From positions 4,508-68,507 of the forward strand of contig CAZDOY010000015.1 of assembly GCA_964507185.1 (NCBI GenBank): 64,000 bases of DNA. The letters run 5' to 3'. The stretch is from CAVRTJ01 sp964507185 (GTDB lineage: Bacteria > Acidobacteriota > UBA4820 > DSQY01). Below the pieces are notes generated by a model that saw nothing but the letters and a program-made list of their open reading frames with translations, was not told the origin of the DNA and searched no databases. This document shows, piece after piece, positions 15,854-24,689 of this stretch. Position 1 is the first letter of the stretch. Each line of letters begins with the position of its first letter. The translations under genes and the position numbers were made by a program.

Positions 15854-16441
15854 TCAGGTCCAGGTCTTTCTCCTTTCGAATCCCCTCTCACGCCCGGCTT
15901 CGGAGTCCCTCACGAGCCGGTCCAACAGGACTCGGGGCTCGCATTCGACGCTGGGGATGGCGCGGTGCTCCGCCTTGAGCATTCTTTCGTCCACGGCGTG
16001 CTGGAGGAAGGTCGTGAGCCCGTCGAAGAACCCCGAAACGTTCAAGAGGCCGCAGGGCTTTGCGTGCAGGCCAAGCTGGCGCCAGGTCCACACTTCGAAA
16101 AGCTCTTCGAGAGTGCCGAGACCGCCAGGGAGGGCGATGAACGCGTCCGAGAGTTCGGCCATCCTGGCTTTCCGTTCGTGCATGGAATCCACGACGATCA
16201 TGTCGGTCAGGCCGGCATGGGCGACCTCGCGCTCCGCGAGAAAGCCCGGGATGACGCCGACCACACGCCCTCCGGCCGTCAGGACGGTATCGGCGAGAAT
16301 GCCCATGAGGCCTATGTTTCCTCCGCCGTAAACGAGCGTGATGTTCCTTTCGGCCATGGCTCGGCCCAGTTCCCGGGCGGCCGAGGCAAAGGCGGGATTT
16401 CTCCCTTCGTTTGATCCGCAGAAGACGCAGAAGGAAAGCAT
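15854..16441 (-). CDS. LOG family protein (nucleoside-5'-monophosphate phosphoribohydrolase type)
   Basis: The 195-residue Rossmann protein shows the TIGR00730/LOG signature: FCGSNEG near the start, VYGGGNIGLMG at residues 37-47, MHERKARM at 88-95, and PGGLGTLEELFEVWTWRQLG at 105-124, containing the diagnostic PGGxGTxxE. LOG enzymes split ribose-5-phosphate from (modified) AMP or other nucleotides; the older annotation was lysine decarboxylase. It is cytosolic. The tail after residue 180 is basic and not conserved. It lies tail to tail with the M1-like gene. No cytokinin-related gene is adjacent, so the physiological nucleotide is unknown. Confidence 0.88.
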   Translation of the reverse strand: MLSFCVFCGSNEGRNPAFASAARELGRAMAERNITLVYGGGNIGLMGILADTVLTAGGRVVGVIPGFLAEREVAHAGLTDMIVVDSMHERKARMAELSDAFIALPGGLGTLEELFEVWTWRQLGLHAKPCGLLNVSGFFDGLTTFLQHAVDERMLKAEHRAIPSVECEPRVLLDRLVRDSEAGRERGFERRKTWT

Positions 16442-16504
16442 GGTCGGCGCTCCGCATTTATCCGGGGACGGCGGCGCGACGCCGCCCTCCCCGGCCTCGG
16501 ATGG

Positions 16505-18373
16505 TCAAGAAGCCGCCTTGCCGGCGGCCTTGAGTTGGTCGAAGTCTCTCTGGATCAGATTGAACGTACCGTCCAGCAGTTTGGGGTCGCCCAGGTCTAC
16601 ACCAAGGAAGTCTTTGAGCAGATCGGCGGCGGGACGATCGAACCCGTTGCGCACCATGGCCACGTACTTCTTCGGAAAGCCACCGGGGTCCTGCAGGTAC
16701 ATCTCGTAGTATTTCATGGCCAGCACCTGCGCCAGGACGTAGTTCACGTAGTAGGTCGGCACGGTCCAGTAGTGGTGCTTGCGGATCCAGTGGACCTTGA
16801 GCTCGGGATACTTCTGGAACCAGAGGTCGTACAGGCGGCCCGTGTCCTCGCAGGCCTTGTCGAAGCCCTCGTCCCCGGTGATCTCGCCTGAGGCCACGCG
16901 GTCGTAGGACACCATCTCGAACTTGGCCCTGCGCGCCAGCTCCCAGAGGTACATCATTTCGTTTACGGTGTCCTGCTTGATGGTCCGGACGACGGCGGGG
17001 TCCTTCTCGGTCTTCAACAGGTGGTCCCTGACGAGCCACTCGTTGAACATGGCGAAGGACTCGGTCATGTAGGACGGGCCGTCGGCGAAGAGGATGTGCT
17101 TCCGGTTGTCCACCACCAGGCGATAGTGCACCGCGTGGCCCGCCTCGTGGGCGATGGTGGACACGTTGGTGAGGTAGCCCTGGTAGTTGTCCATGAAAAA
17201 GCCGTAAAAACCCTCCGTGAACGCGCCCTGCCCGCGATTGGGGCCGCCCACGATGTCGATGCGGCCGTTCTTCGGGTTGAGCAGGTTGTCCAGGTCCGTG
17301 CTGTATTCGGGGCCGAGCACCTTCAGGCTGTCCTCGACGACCTTGACGCCCTGGTCCGCCGTGAAACGGGGTTCCGGCGCGCCCCTGGGCGGGATCTCCA
17401 TGTCCCAGATCTCGGATTGCTCGACGCCGAGCTGGTCCTCGACCTGCTTCATGCGGAAGCGCTGGTACGCATGGTAGAGCGGCAGGTGGGCCTCGATCTG
17501 CGCGTAGAGGTTGTCCACCTGCGGCCGGGTGAGGTAGCGCTGGAAGAGGGTTTCGTTGTAGTAGGTCTTGAACCCCCGCATCCTGGCCTCGTCGTTGTAC
17601 GTCCGCATCTCCCGGTACAGCGCGAAGCCCACGAGGTCGCTGATCTTCTCGAAAGCGTGGTAGTAGTCCTTGAAGGCTTCCTCCCGGACCTTCCGGTCGG
17701 GGTTCCTGATGAGCGTGTCGTAGTCGATGTGCACGTCGAAGGACTTGCCGTCGACCTCAATCTTGGGAAAGTCCGTCCGGTCGAACGTCTTCTGGAAGAG
17801 GACGGGCTGCCAGGACGTGAGGTCCGGCCCGAACTTGGCCAGGACGGACTCCCTGGCTTCGCTGAGCGTGTGAGGGCCCATGCGAACGGTGTCCTCGAGG
17901 TAATAGCGGTAGGGTGCGAGCGCCGGTTCGGCCTTGATGAAGGCGTCCATCTTCTCCTGGCTGAGGTCCTTCAGCTCGACCTGGATGAAACTCAGGTTCG
18001 CCTGCATGTCGGCGTCGAGTTTCTCGTACGCTTCGTAGGCCGTGCGGTCGCCGGTGTTGACCGCCTCGCGGAATTCGCCGTATGCAAAGAGCCTGACCAT
18101 GAGGTCGTCGAGGTCCCGGACGCCGTTCAGAACGTCGAGCAGCGCGGACGGGGACTCGAGCACTTTGCCCCTGTGGCTCTCGACGGCCGAAATCATGTCC
18201 CTGGCCCTGGCCATGTCCGCTTTCCAGGCTGCTTCGCCGGAGTAAAAGTTGTCCTTCAGGTCGAAGCGGTAGAGGTCCTTCTGGTTCCCGGGAACGGGAT
18301 CGAAGGGGCCGGAATGGGCGGCCATGAGCGGCATGGCGAAGGCGAGGCTGAGACAAAGAAGCGCTATTTTCAT
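16505..18373 (-). CDS. Secreted oligoendopeptidase F-like metallopeptidase (family M3), copy 1
   Basis: The 622-residue protein has an export signal (ALLCLSLAFAMPLMAAHS), then the all-helical M3 fold. The zinc motif HEAGH lies near residue 407 in STIAHEAGHAVHY; the third ligand Glu should be in YMTESFAMFNEWL about 30 residues later. WTVPTYYVNYVLAQVLAM near the end is the usual substrate-lining helix. PepF normally cleaves 7-17-residue peptides in the cytosol; this copy should act in the periplasm. It is divergent from the dehydratase operon and has a paralog on the other side of it. The ATG follows GGGAGGG. Confidence 0.9.
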   Translation of the reverse strand: MKIALLCLSLAFAMPLMAAHSGPFDPVPGNQKDLYRFDLKDNFYSGEAAWKADMARARDMISAVESHRGKVLESPSALLDVLNGVRDLDDLMVRLFAYGEFREAVNTGDRTAYEAYEKLDADMQANLSFIQVELKDLSQEKMDAFIKAEPALAPYRYYLEDTVRMGPHTLSEARESVLAKFGPDLTSWQPVLFQKTFDRTDFPKIEVDGKSFDVHIDYDTLIRNPDRKVREEAFKDYYHAFEKISDLVGFALYREMRTYNDEARMRGFKTYYNETLFQRYLTRPQVDNLYAQIEAHLPLYHAYQRFRMKQVEDQLGVEQSEIWDMEIPPRGAPEPRFTADQGVKVVEDSLKVLGPEYSTDLDNLLNPKNGRIDIVGGPNRGQGAFTEGFYGFFMDNYQGYLTNVSTIAHEAGHAVHYRLVVDNRKHILFADGPSYMTESFAMFNEWLVRDHLLKTEKDPAVVRTIKQDTVNEMMYLWELARRAKFEMVSYDRVASGEITGDEGFDKACEDTGRLYDLWFQKYPELKVHWIRKHHYWTVPTYYVNYVLAQVLAMKYYEMYLQDPGGFPKKYVAMVRNGFDRPAADLLKDFLGVDLGDPKLLDGTFNLIQRDFDQLKAAGKAAS

Positions 18374-18478
18374 CGGTTCCCTCCCGTGGGTAAGCAACCC
18401 GCAGTTTATCATGCGCGCGGCGGGCGCAGGTTTTGCATCGGGCGGGGGATTGCCCCACACTATCGTCAGGAGGCAGCC

Positions 18479-19558
18479 GTGGGTCGAACGGAATATCTCA
18501 TCGCCCAGAAGGAAATGGGCCGCAAGGTGGCGGCGGTGTGGCCCGCGCGGTATCCTGCCGAATTGCTGTGGGCGCACGGCATCTGTCCGGCGGAAGTGTG
18601 GGACCCTCCGCTCGAACCCGAAAGGGCCTCCGGGCATCTTCAGCCGTACGTGTGCGGCATCGTACAGCGCGGCCTGGAACTTTTGCTGTCCGGCGGTCTT
18701 CGGCCGGCCGACATCCTCCTCTTTCCCCACACCTGCGACTCGCTTCAGAATCTGGCGACCATGGTGAGGGACCTGGGCGGCGAGGCGAGGCGATGCCTCT
18801 TTTTCTACCCACCGAAAAGGGACGCGGGCGAACGCGCCATCGCCTACCTCATGGCGCAGCTCAGAGATCTTTCCGGGGAACTGACCCTGCACGTGGGTCC
18901 CATGAACGCAGGGGCGCTGGAAGACGCCATGGAGCTTGGCTCGCAGCGGACGGAGGCCATGAGGCGCCTTTACGACCTGAGGGCCGAAGGGCGGCTTTCG
19001 GCGGGCAACGCGGCGTTCTATGCGGCGGTCAGGGCGTGCGAGTTTCTCTGGCCGGAGGACGCCGTTCACCGCCTGCACACCTTTGCGAAGGAACAAGAAG
19101 GGACGCCATCGGACGAGGCGGTGCCGCTAGTGTTCTCCGGCGTGTTGCCCCAGCCGGCTGATTTCATGGAGAAACTCGACGGTCTGGGTGTGCGCGTGGT
19201 GGAGGACGATTTCCTCGGGTGCGGTCGACGCATCGTCCGTCGGACGATTCCGGCCGGCGAAGATCCGTGGCGAGTGCTGGCCGAGCGGATGCAGGCCCTG
19301 CCGCCGTGCTGCACCCAGGGCGCGTCCGTGGGCGACAGGACGAACTTCATCCTGGAACTCGTAAGGCGATCCCGTGCGCGCGGCGTGGTCATACTGGACG
19401 TCAAGTTCTGCGAGCCCGAACTTTTCGACGCGCCCCTCATCGTGGCCGGCCTGCGGGAAAGCGGGGTACCGGTCCTGATACTGGAGACCGAGATGGAGCC
19501 CCGGACGCCAGCCGGCATGTTGACCCGCATGGAAGCCTTTCTGGAGACGCTGTCGTGA
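18479..19558 (+). CDS. 2-hydroxyacyl-CoA dehydratase / benzoyl-CoA reductase-like subunit (first)
   Basis: The 359-residue protein belongs to the HgdA/HgdB-BcrB/BcrC superfamily. It opens with AQKEMGRKVAAVWPARYPAELLWAHG, the domain start in this family. Candidate iron-sulfur ligands are Cys in YVCGI, in PHTCDSL and in the CCTQG stretch at about residue 280; KFCEPELFD near the end is also typical. With its partner and an ATP-driven activator, such enzymes remove water from 2-hydroxyacyl-CoA or reduce aryl-CoA. The start is GTG with AGGAGG five bases upstream. Its stop overlaps the next start (GTGA). It is the first gene of a three-gene operon. Confidence 0.85.
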   Translation: MGRTEYLIAQKEMGRKVAAVWPARYPAELLWAHGICPAEVWDPPLEPERASGHLQPYVCGIVQRGLELLLSGGLRPADILLFPHTCDSLQNLATMVRDLGGEARRCLFFYPPKRDAGERAIAYLMAQLRDLSGELTLHVGPMNAGALEDAMELGSQRTEAMRRLYDLRAEGRLSAGNAAFYAAVRACEFLWPEDAVHRLHTFAKEQEGTPSDEAVPLVFSGVLPQPADFMEKLDGLGVRVVEDDFLGCGRRIVRRTIPAGEDPWRVLAERMQALPPCCTQGASVGDRTNFILELVRRSRARGVVILDVKFCEPELFDAPLIVAGLRESGVPVLILETEMEPRTPAGMLTRMEAFLETLS

Positions 19559-20916
19559 GCCTGAGGGACAAGGTTCGCTATCGAATGATGAAGGACGTCG
19601 GCCTGCCGGCGGCCATGGGAATCGACCGCCTGCGCAAGGCGCGGCGCGTACGGCCCCGCGATCCGCTCTTCGGGCCTCCGCTCGAAAGCTCCGGGGCCCT
19701 GAAGAACCTCATGATGCGGCACTACGGCTTGGCTCGTTACGCAGAGGGGGCCATGCCCGTGGCGTGGGTGACCAGCGGAGCGCCCGTCGAACTGCTGAGG
19801 GCCTTCGGTTTCTATACGGTGTATCCCGAGAATCACGGGGCAGTCTGCGGCGCACGGCGCGTGGCGCCCGATATCTGCGCCGAGGCCGAAGCCGCGGGTT
19901 TCTCGCAGGATCTCTGTTCCTACGCGCGGATCGACATCGGGCACGCCCTTTCGGGAAAGACGCCGGTGGGAAAACTGCCCAGGCCGGACCTGCTCTTCTG
20001 CACGAACAACATCTGCCAGACCATCCTCTACTGGTTCAAGGACCTGTCGCACATGTACGGTATTCCGCTGATCGTCCTGGACACGCCTTTCCTCTACGGG
20101 GAACCGGCGGCGGCGACCATGGACTACGTGTCGGGCCAGATCAGGGACATGGTGACGGCCCTGGAGAGGATAACGGGAAAGCCCTTCGACGAGGCGCGGC
20201 TTGCGGAGGTTCTGGAGTCCTCCCGGAGGGGATCCGAACTGTGGGGCAAGGTCCTGGCGACCATGCGCCACCGGCCGGCGCCCATGACGATCTTCGACGC
20301 CTTCGTCCACCTGGCCCCCGTGGTGTCCCTCAGGGGACTGCCGGTGTGCGAACGCTACTACGAAGGCCTGCTGGCGGAGCTGGAGGACCGCGTCGAGCGG
20401 AACGTGGCCGCAGTTCCCGGCGAGCGCCACCGGCTGATGTGGGACAACATCGCGATCTGGTTCGCCCTCAAACCCATGAGCCGGTTTTTTGCCGAGAACG
20501 GCTGCGTGGGCGTGGCGGGGACCTACACGAACGCGTGGGCAGAGACCGCCCACCATCTTGACCTCAAAGATCCGTGGGGTTCCATGGCCAGGGCCTACGG
20601 CCTCATCTTCCTGAACCGGGACCTGGGGTACCGGCTGGACCTCATGGCGCGCATCGCAGCGGAATACGCCGCCGACGGGCTGGTTCTGCACTCGGCCCGG
20701 TCCTGCAAGCCCTATTCCGTCGGGCAGTACGACATCAGGCGGAAGCTCTCGGAGAGGCTGGGCATCCGGACGGTGGTGATCGAAGCCGACATGACCGACT
20801 TCAGGGCCTACTCGGAAGAGCAGGCGAAGACGCGCCTCGCGGCTTTCTTCGAATCCCTGGAGGGCGGACGCGACGGGGCGGCCGCGGCGGCCGGCGGAGG
20901 GGGGAGCGGGGCATGA
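19555..20916 (+). CDS. 2-hydroxyacyl-CoA dehydratase / benzoyl-CoA reductase-like subunit (second)
   Basis: The 453-residue second subunit carries the family's cluster-binding pattern in full: HGAVCGARRVAPDICAEAE, GFSQDLCSYARIDIG, TNNICQTILYWFKDL, IVLDTPFLYG and SARSCKPYSVGQYDIR. These place a [4Fe-4S] cluster and the substrate pocket between two Rossmann-like domains. It starts with GTG inside the stop of the first subunit (4-base overlap), which indicates translational coupling. The C-terminus has an Ala/Gly-rich tail (AAAAAGGGGSG). The substrate cannot be told from sequence: hydroxyglutaryl-, phenyllactyl- and lactyl-CoA dehydratases all look similar. A ring-reducing role is less likely because further bcr/bad genes are absent. 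Confidence 0.87.
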   Translation: MSLRDKVRYRMMKDVGLPAAMGIDRLRKARRVRPRDPLFGPPLESSGALKNLMMRHYGLARYAEGAMPVAWVTSGAPVELLRAFGFYTVYPENHGAVCGARRVAPDICAEAEAAGFSQDLCSYARIDIGHALSGKTPVGKLPRPDLLFCTNNICQTILYWFKDLSHMYGIPLIVLDTPFLYGEPAAATMDYVSGQIRDMVTALERITGKPFDEARLAEVLESSRRGSELWGKVLATMRHRPAPMTIFDAFVHLAPVVSLRGLPVCERYYEGLLAELEDRVERNVAAVPGERHRLMWDNIAIWFALKPMSRFFAENGCVGVAGTYTNAWAETAHHLDLKDPWGSMARAYGLIFLNRDLGYRLDLMARIAAEYAADGLVLHSARSCKPYSVGQYDIRRKLSERLGIRTVVIEADMTDFRAYSEEQAKTRLAAFFESLEGGRDGAAAAAGGGGSGA

Positions 20917-21692
20917 CGATTCTGGCGGCGGGTGTGGACGTCGGATCGCTGACGACGAAGGCCGTTGTCGTGGACGGTGCGGGCAGGAAGGTGGGCTGGA
21001 GCCTCGTCGAGTCCTCGCCGCACCTGGCCGAAACCGGACGCGAAGCCCTCGATGCGGCCCTTGGCATGGCGGGCGCGACCTTGGGCGAGCTTTCGGCGAT
21101 CGTGGGGACCGGCTACGGCCGCGCGGTTCTTCCCTTCGCCACGAAGCAGGTGACCGAGATCACCTGCCACGCCATGGGCGCGGCTCGGATATTCCCGGGA
21201 ACACGGCTCGTCGTTGACGTGGGAGGCCAGGACAGCAAGGCCATCCGGCTGGGCAACGGCGGCGACGTCCTGGATTTCGCCATGAACGACAAGTGCGCCG
21301 CGGGGACGGGCAAGTTCCTCAACGCCATGGCCGCGACGCTCCGGACGGGCCTGGACGGATTGGGCCCGGAGGGCCTCAAGAGCAGGAAGCAGCTCACCAT
21401 GTCCTCCACCTGCACGGTCTTCGCCGAGAGCGAGGTGATCTCGCTCATCGCGCAGGGGGAATCGGTGCCGGACATCGTTCACGCTGTGCACCGCGCCATG
21501 GCCAAGAGACTCTCGGGACTGGTGCGGCTGGTGGGCGCGGCAGAACCCGCCGTGTTCTCGGGCGGCGTGGCACTGAACGTCGACCTCGTGCGCCTGCTCG
21601 AGGAGGCGCTGGAAGTTCGCTTCAGCGTGCCGGATCAGCCGCAGCTCGTGGGCGCCCTCGGCGCCGCCGTGCTGGCGATGGGAACGAAGTGA
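20913..21692 (+). CDS. 2-hydroxyacyl-CoA dehydratase activator (archerase), HgdC-like ATPase
   Basis: The 259-residue protein is an ASKHA-fold ATPase of the BadF/BadG/HgdC group. The phosphate-binding strand is GVDVGSLTTK at 7-16, with VVDVGGQDSKA at 100-110. The two cysteines that hold the [4Fe-4S] cluster shared by a homodimer are Cys128 (NDKCAAGTGK) and Cys167 (SSTCTVFAESE). It hydrolyses ATP to push one low-potential electron into the dehydratase. Its ATG overlaps the previous stop (ATGA). The length matches HgdC (260). This gene supports the dehydratase reading of the two upstream subunits and implies anaerobic or microaerobic expression. Confidence 0.93.
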   Translation: MTILAAGVDVGSLTTKAVVVDGAGRKVGWSLVESSPHLAETGREALDAALGMAGATLGELSAIVGTGYGRAVLPFATKQVTEITCHAMGAARIFPGTRLVVDVGGQDSKAIRLGNGGDVLDFAMNDKCAAGTGKFLNAMAATLRTGLDGLGPEGLKSRKQLTMSSTCTVFAESEVISLIAQGESVPDIVHAVHRAMAKRLSGLVRLVGAAEPAVFSGGVALNVDLVRLLEEALEVRFSVPDQPQLVGALGAAVLAMGTK

Positions 21693-21705
21693 GTGCGCCC
21701 CCCGG

Positions 21706-22145
21706 CGCGGTGATCGAGTGATCGAGACGGGGGGCATGCCTTCGAAGAAACCGTGGGCAGGAAACCAGGTGACAAAAGCCTAAGGAAAAGAAAGTCGAAT
21801 CTAGAGACACGGCCGCGGGATGCCTGCGGCACCCTGCAATCGGCCACGCCGGGGCAGCTCGTGAAGCACGCTGCGGGAAAAGTCTTTGAATGGGCTTCCC
21901 GCCTGCCCCGATCATGGCCGATCGGCGCTTCGCGCACAGCGGCCTTGTGCTAATTCAACCGGGGCGCTCCCCCCCACCTTTCAAGGGAGCGCCGACGGGA
22001 GCGGACCCTCTCCTTTGTCAGACTTCACGGCCTGGCACCTCGACGTACAAAAGTACGACTCGGAGCCATGCCGCTCATCTTTCGCGGATAGGGCCTACTC
22101 GCGTCGGGACGCAGCTTCCGATGCTGCGCATCGAAAGCCACCGGA
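21706..22145 (+). repeat. Long mosaic intergenic repeat, copy 1
   Basis: This copy begins with the direct repeat GTGATCGAGTGATCGAG, then CTTCGAAGAAACCGTGGG, GGATGCCTGCGGCACC, a CTGCCCC-GAT block, GCGCTCCCCCCCACCTTTC, GAGCGCCGACGGGAGCGGAC, TCGACGTACAAAAGTACG and GGGACGCAGCTTCCGATG...CATCGAAAGCC. The same blocks occur in the same order at 25.58-25.98 kb. Overall identity by eye is moderate, but several blocks are near-identical. It encodes nothing recognisable and has no transposase or target duplication that I can see. Confidence 0.75.
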
Positions 22146-22158
22146 ACCACAGGAAGCA

Positions 22159-22270
22159 GTCACTGCGAGGCCCGAAGGGCCGCGGCAGTCCCATTGATAG
22201 AGCACGTGGGTGCTGCACACGCAAAGGATTGCTTCGTGGATGTCCTTCGACGGAGTCCTCGCAATGACGG
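22159..22270. repeat. Imperfect inverted repeat of the GTCA-TGCGAGG / CCTCGCAATGAC type
   Basis: The left arm starts GTCACTGCGAGGCCCGAAGG and continues to GCAGTCC. The right arm runs from GGATTGCTTCGTGG to GAGTCCTCGCAATGAC. The arms are near reverse complements, separated by about 35 bases, and could form a long stem-loop. Elements with the core TGCGAGGA...GAAGCAATC are widespread dispersed repeats in many bacterial genomes (established knowledge, not checked here). It sits inside the 1 kb spacer between the dehydratase operon and the second M3 peptidase. Confidence 0.65.
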
Positions 22271-22399
22271 CGTTCGGGTGTGACCAAGAGACTTCGGAAG
22301 TGTTTGATCAGGACGTTTGCGGCACTTCAAAGGCCCGTCCCAAGCCGCGATTCATTTCCGCCTTCCGCCTTTCGACTTCCCAAGGTCGCGTCCCCTGCC

Positions 22400-22560
22400 G
22401 TCTTCCTTTAACCTTTAGCTTTTCGCCCTTAGCCTTTGCTTTCGCCCTTCGGCCTTAGCCCTTGGGAAAAGATCCGTGCGTCAGTTCTTTGCCATCTTTC
22501 AAGTCCGAAATCCGAATTCCCAAATCCAAAATCCATTCCCCCTCCGCGTGACGCCTCCCG
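22400..22560 (+). repeat. Pyrimidine-rich intergenic repeat, best copy
   Basis: The element reads CTTCGGCCTTAGCCCTTGG, then GAAAAGATC, TTCTTTGCCATCTTTCAAG and then AAATCCGAATTCCCAAATCC followed by ATTCCCCCTCC. The same order of blocks recurs upstream of the genes at 7583 and 31726. The rest of the spacer up to the peptidase gene shows no gene; a promoter for that gene probably lies between 22560 and 22700. Confidence 0.7.
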
Positions 22561-22732
22561 CCGACCTGTCGTATACTGCTGGCTCGTTGATGTTCGCGGG
22601 GTGGGGAACGGGACGGGACATCCCCTCGGTTCACAACTCGGACAGGACAACGCGGAAGACCGGCGCCGCCAGCTCGCGGGAAGGTGTTACGGGAGTGCGA
22701 ACCAGACCAGATAGCAGGAAGGGAGACTCCAC

Positions 22733-24628
22733 ATGCGATCGTTTCTTTCTCAGTTGCTCGTCGTCGCCCTGGCCATGGCCTTCTTGACCGGCGTGGCCGT
22801 TCAGGCCATGGACCGGTCCAAGGTTCCGGACCAGGACAAGTGGGACTTGACGGACCTCTACGCGAACGACGCCGCGTGGGAGACCGCCAAGAAGAACCTC
22901 GAAAAGAAGATCCCCGAGATCGAGCAGTACAAGGGCAAGCTCAGCAGTTCACCACAGGAACTGCTCGGCGGGCTGGACTTCCTCTTCAACCTGCAGAAGG
23001 AGTTCTCGAGGCTGGCCAGCTACGCCTCCATGAAGTCCGACCTGAACATGAGGAATTCCACTGCCCTCGAGATGCGCCAGTCGCTGGCGCCGCTGGGCGC
23101 CGAGTTCGGCGCGAAAACGGCCTGGGTGGACCCGGAGATCCTCAAGATCCCCGCCTCGACCATCGACGCCTTTTACAAGAAAGAACCCAAGCTGAAGATC
23201 TACAAGCCGGTGATCGACGACGTGCTCCGGATGAAGGCGCATACCCTGTCCTCCGACGAGGAGAAGATCGTCGCCGACGCGGGCCTCATGTCCGGGACGC
23301 CCGGCTCGGTCTACAGCGTCTTTTCCGACGCGGACATCCCGCGCGCAACGGTGACGCTCTCCGACGGCCAGACGGTGACCCTCGACGCGGCCGCCTACAC
23401 CAAGTACCGCGCCGTGCAGAACCGGTGGGACCGCGAGAACGTCTTTCAGGCCTTCTTCGGCAACCTGAACCAGTTCCGCGGGACCTTCGGCTCCCTGCTC
23501 AACGGCGAGGTCAAGAAGGACCTCTTCTACGCCAAGGCCAAGAACTACAAGGACTGCCTGTCCTCGGCCCTCGACGGCCCGGACATTCCCACGGCGGTCT
23601 ACACCAACCTGCTCAAGAACGTCCACAAGAACCTGCCCACCCTCTGGCGGTACCTCAAGCTGCGCAAGCGCATCATGGGCCTCGATCAGCTCCGCTACTC
23701 GGACCTCTACGCCCCCATCGTCAAGGAAGTGGACAGGAAATACACGGCGGACGAAGCCAGAGAGATGGTTCTCAAGGCTCTGGCGCCCCTCGGCCAGGAC
23801 TACGTGGACGTGCTCAAGAACGGCTACGCACACCGCTGGGTCGACTTCTTCCCCTCCCCGGGTAAGCACAGCGGCGCCTACAGCAACGGCTCCGCTTACG
23901 ACGTCCACCCCTACATGCTGCTCAACTTCAACGGCTCCTACGAGGACGTCTCCACCCTGGCCCACGAGTCCGGCCACACGATGCACAGCTACTACTCGAA
24001 CAAGAACCAGCCCTATCCCACCAGCGACTACACGATCTTCGTGGCCGAAGTGGCGAGCACGTGCAACGAGAACCTCCTCATGAACTACGCGCTCAACCAC
24101 ACCAACGACGACGCCATGAAGCTCTACCTGCTGGGGACCTACGTGGACAACCTCAGGACCACCCTCTTCCGCCAGGCGCAGTTCGCCGAGTTCGAGCTGA
24201 AGATCCACCAGATGGTCGAGAACGGCCAGGCCCTCACCGGCGACAACCTGAACAAGGTCTACGCCGGCATCATCAACAAGTACTACGGCGTCGACCAGGG
24301 CATCACCGAGATCAACCCGGCCTGCTACGCCGAGTGGGCCTACATCCCGCACTTCTACTACGACTTCTACGTCTACAGCTACGCCACGTCCATCACGGCC
24401 TCCACCGCCATCTCCCAGATGATCATCGACGGCAAGCCCGGCGAGGTGAAGGACTACCGCAAGTTCCTCACCCTCGGCGACTCCATGCCGCCCGTGGACG
24501 AACTGAAGGTGGCGGGCGTCGATATGACCACCGACCAGCCCTTCAACGTCACCATGAAGGCCATGAACAAGGCCATGGACGAGATGGAAGCCATCCTCGA
24601 CAAGATGGACGCGCAGAAAAAGAAATAA
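22733..24628 (+). CDS. pepF: Secreted oligoendopeptidase F-like metallopeptidase (family M3), copy 2
   Basis: The 631-residue protein has a clear signal peptide (VVALAMAFLTGVAVQAM), then the complete PepF architecture: the N-terminal oligoendopeptidase domain (WDLTDLYANDAAWETA) and the M3 catalytic domain with HESGH near residue 410 (STLAHESGHTMHSY). The third ligand lies in FVAEVASTCNENLL, and IPHFYYDFYVYSYATS forms the substrate wall. PepF cleaves short oligopeptides; this one should work outside the inner membrane. It is closer to canonical PepF than the copy at 16.5-18.4 kb, whose loop sequences differ, so the two are distant paralogs rather than a recent duplication. GGAAGGGAGA precedes the ATG. 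Confidence 0.93.
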   Translation: MRSFLSQLLVVALAMAFLTGVAVQAMDRSKVPDQDKWDLTDLYANDAAWETAKKNLEKKIPEIEQYKGKLSSSPQELLGGLDFLFNLQKEFSRLASYASMKSDLNMRNSTALEMRQSLAPLGAEFGAKTAWVDPEILKIPASTIDAFYKKEPKLKIYKPVIDDVLRMKAHTLSSDEEKIVADAGLMSGTPGSVYSVFSDADIPRATVTLSDGQTVTLDAAAYTKYRAVQNRWDRENVFQAFFGNLNQFRGTFGSLLNGEVKKDLFYAKAKNYKDCLSSALDGPDIPTAVYTNLLKNVHKNLPTLWRYLKLRKRIMGLDQLRYSDLYAPIVKEVDRKYTADEAREMVLKALAPLGQDYVDVLKNGYAHRWVDFFPSPGKHSGAYSNGSAYDVHPYMLLNFNGSYEDVSTLAHESGHTMHSYYSNKNQPYPTSDYTIFVAEVASTCNENLLMNYALNHTNDDAMKLYLLGTYVDNLRTTLFRQAQFAEFELKIHQMVENGQALTGDNLNKVYAGIINKYYGVDQGITEINPACYAEWAYIPHFYYDFYVYSYATSITASTAISQMIIDGKPGEVKDYRKFLTLGDSMPPVDELKVAGVDMTTDQPFNVTMKAMNKAMDEMEAILDKMDAQKKK

Positions 24629-24651
24629 CGTCCGCGCGAATTCCGATCACC

Positions 24652-24676
24652 AAAGGGGGCCCTTCGGGGCCCCTTG
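24652..24676 (+). terminator. Probable Rho-independent terminator after the M3 peptidase gene
   Basis: AAAGGGGGCCC-TTC-GGGGCCCCTT forms a strong GC hairpin about 23 bases beyond the stop codon. It is followed by TTGTTAATT, a short and imperfect T run, so termination is likely but perhaps not complete. Confidence 0.65.
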
Positions 24677-24689
24677 TTAATTGGGGGGA

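Noticed and set aside
17021..18478. Plus-strand frame extending the first dehydratase subunit upstream across the M3 peptidase
   Set aside because: It is antisense to a well-supported peptidase; the dehydratase domain begins at the GTG at 18479 with AGGAGG upstream.
21693..22732. Insertion sequence or prophage remnant in the 1 kb spacer
   Set aside because: No transposase or integrase fragment and no target-site duplication could be found; described as a non-coding mosaic repeat.
22949..24352. Minus-strand frame of 467 codons opposite the second M3 peptidase
   Set aside because: Val/Gly/Arg-rich antisense shadow of a clear PepF gene.
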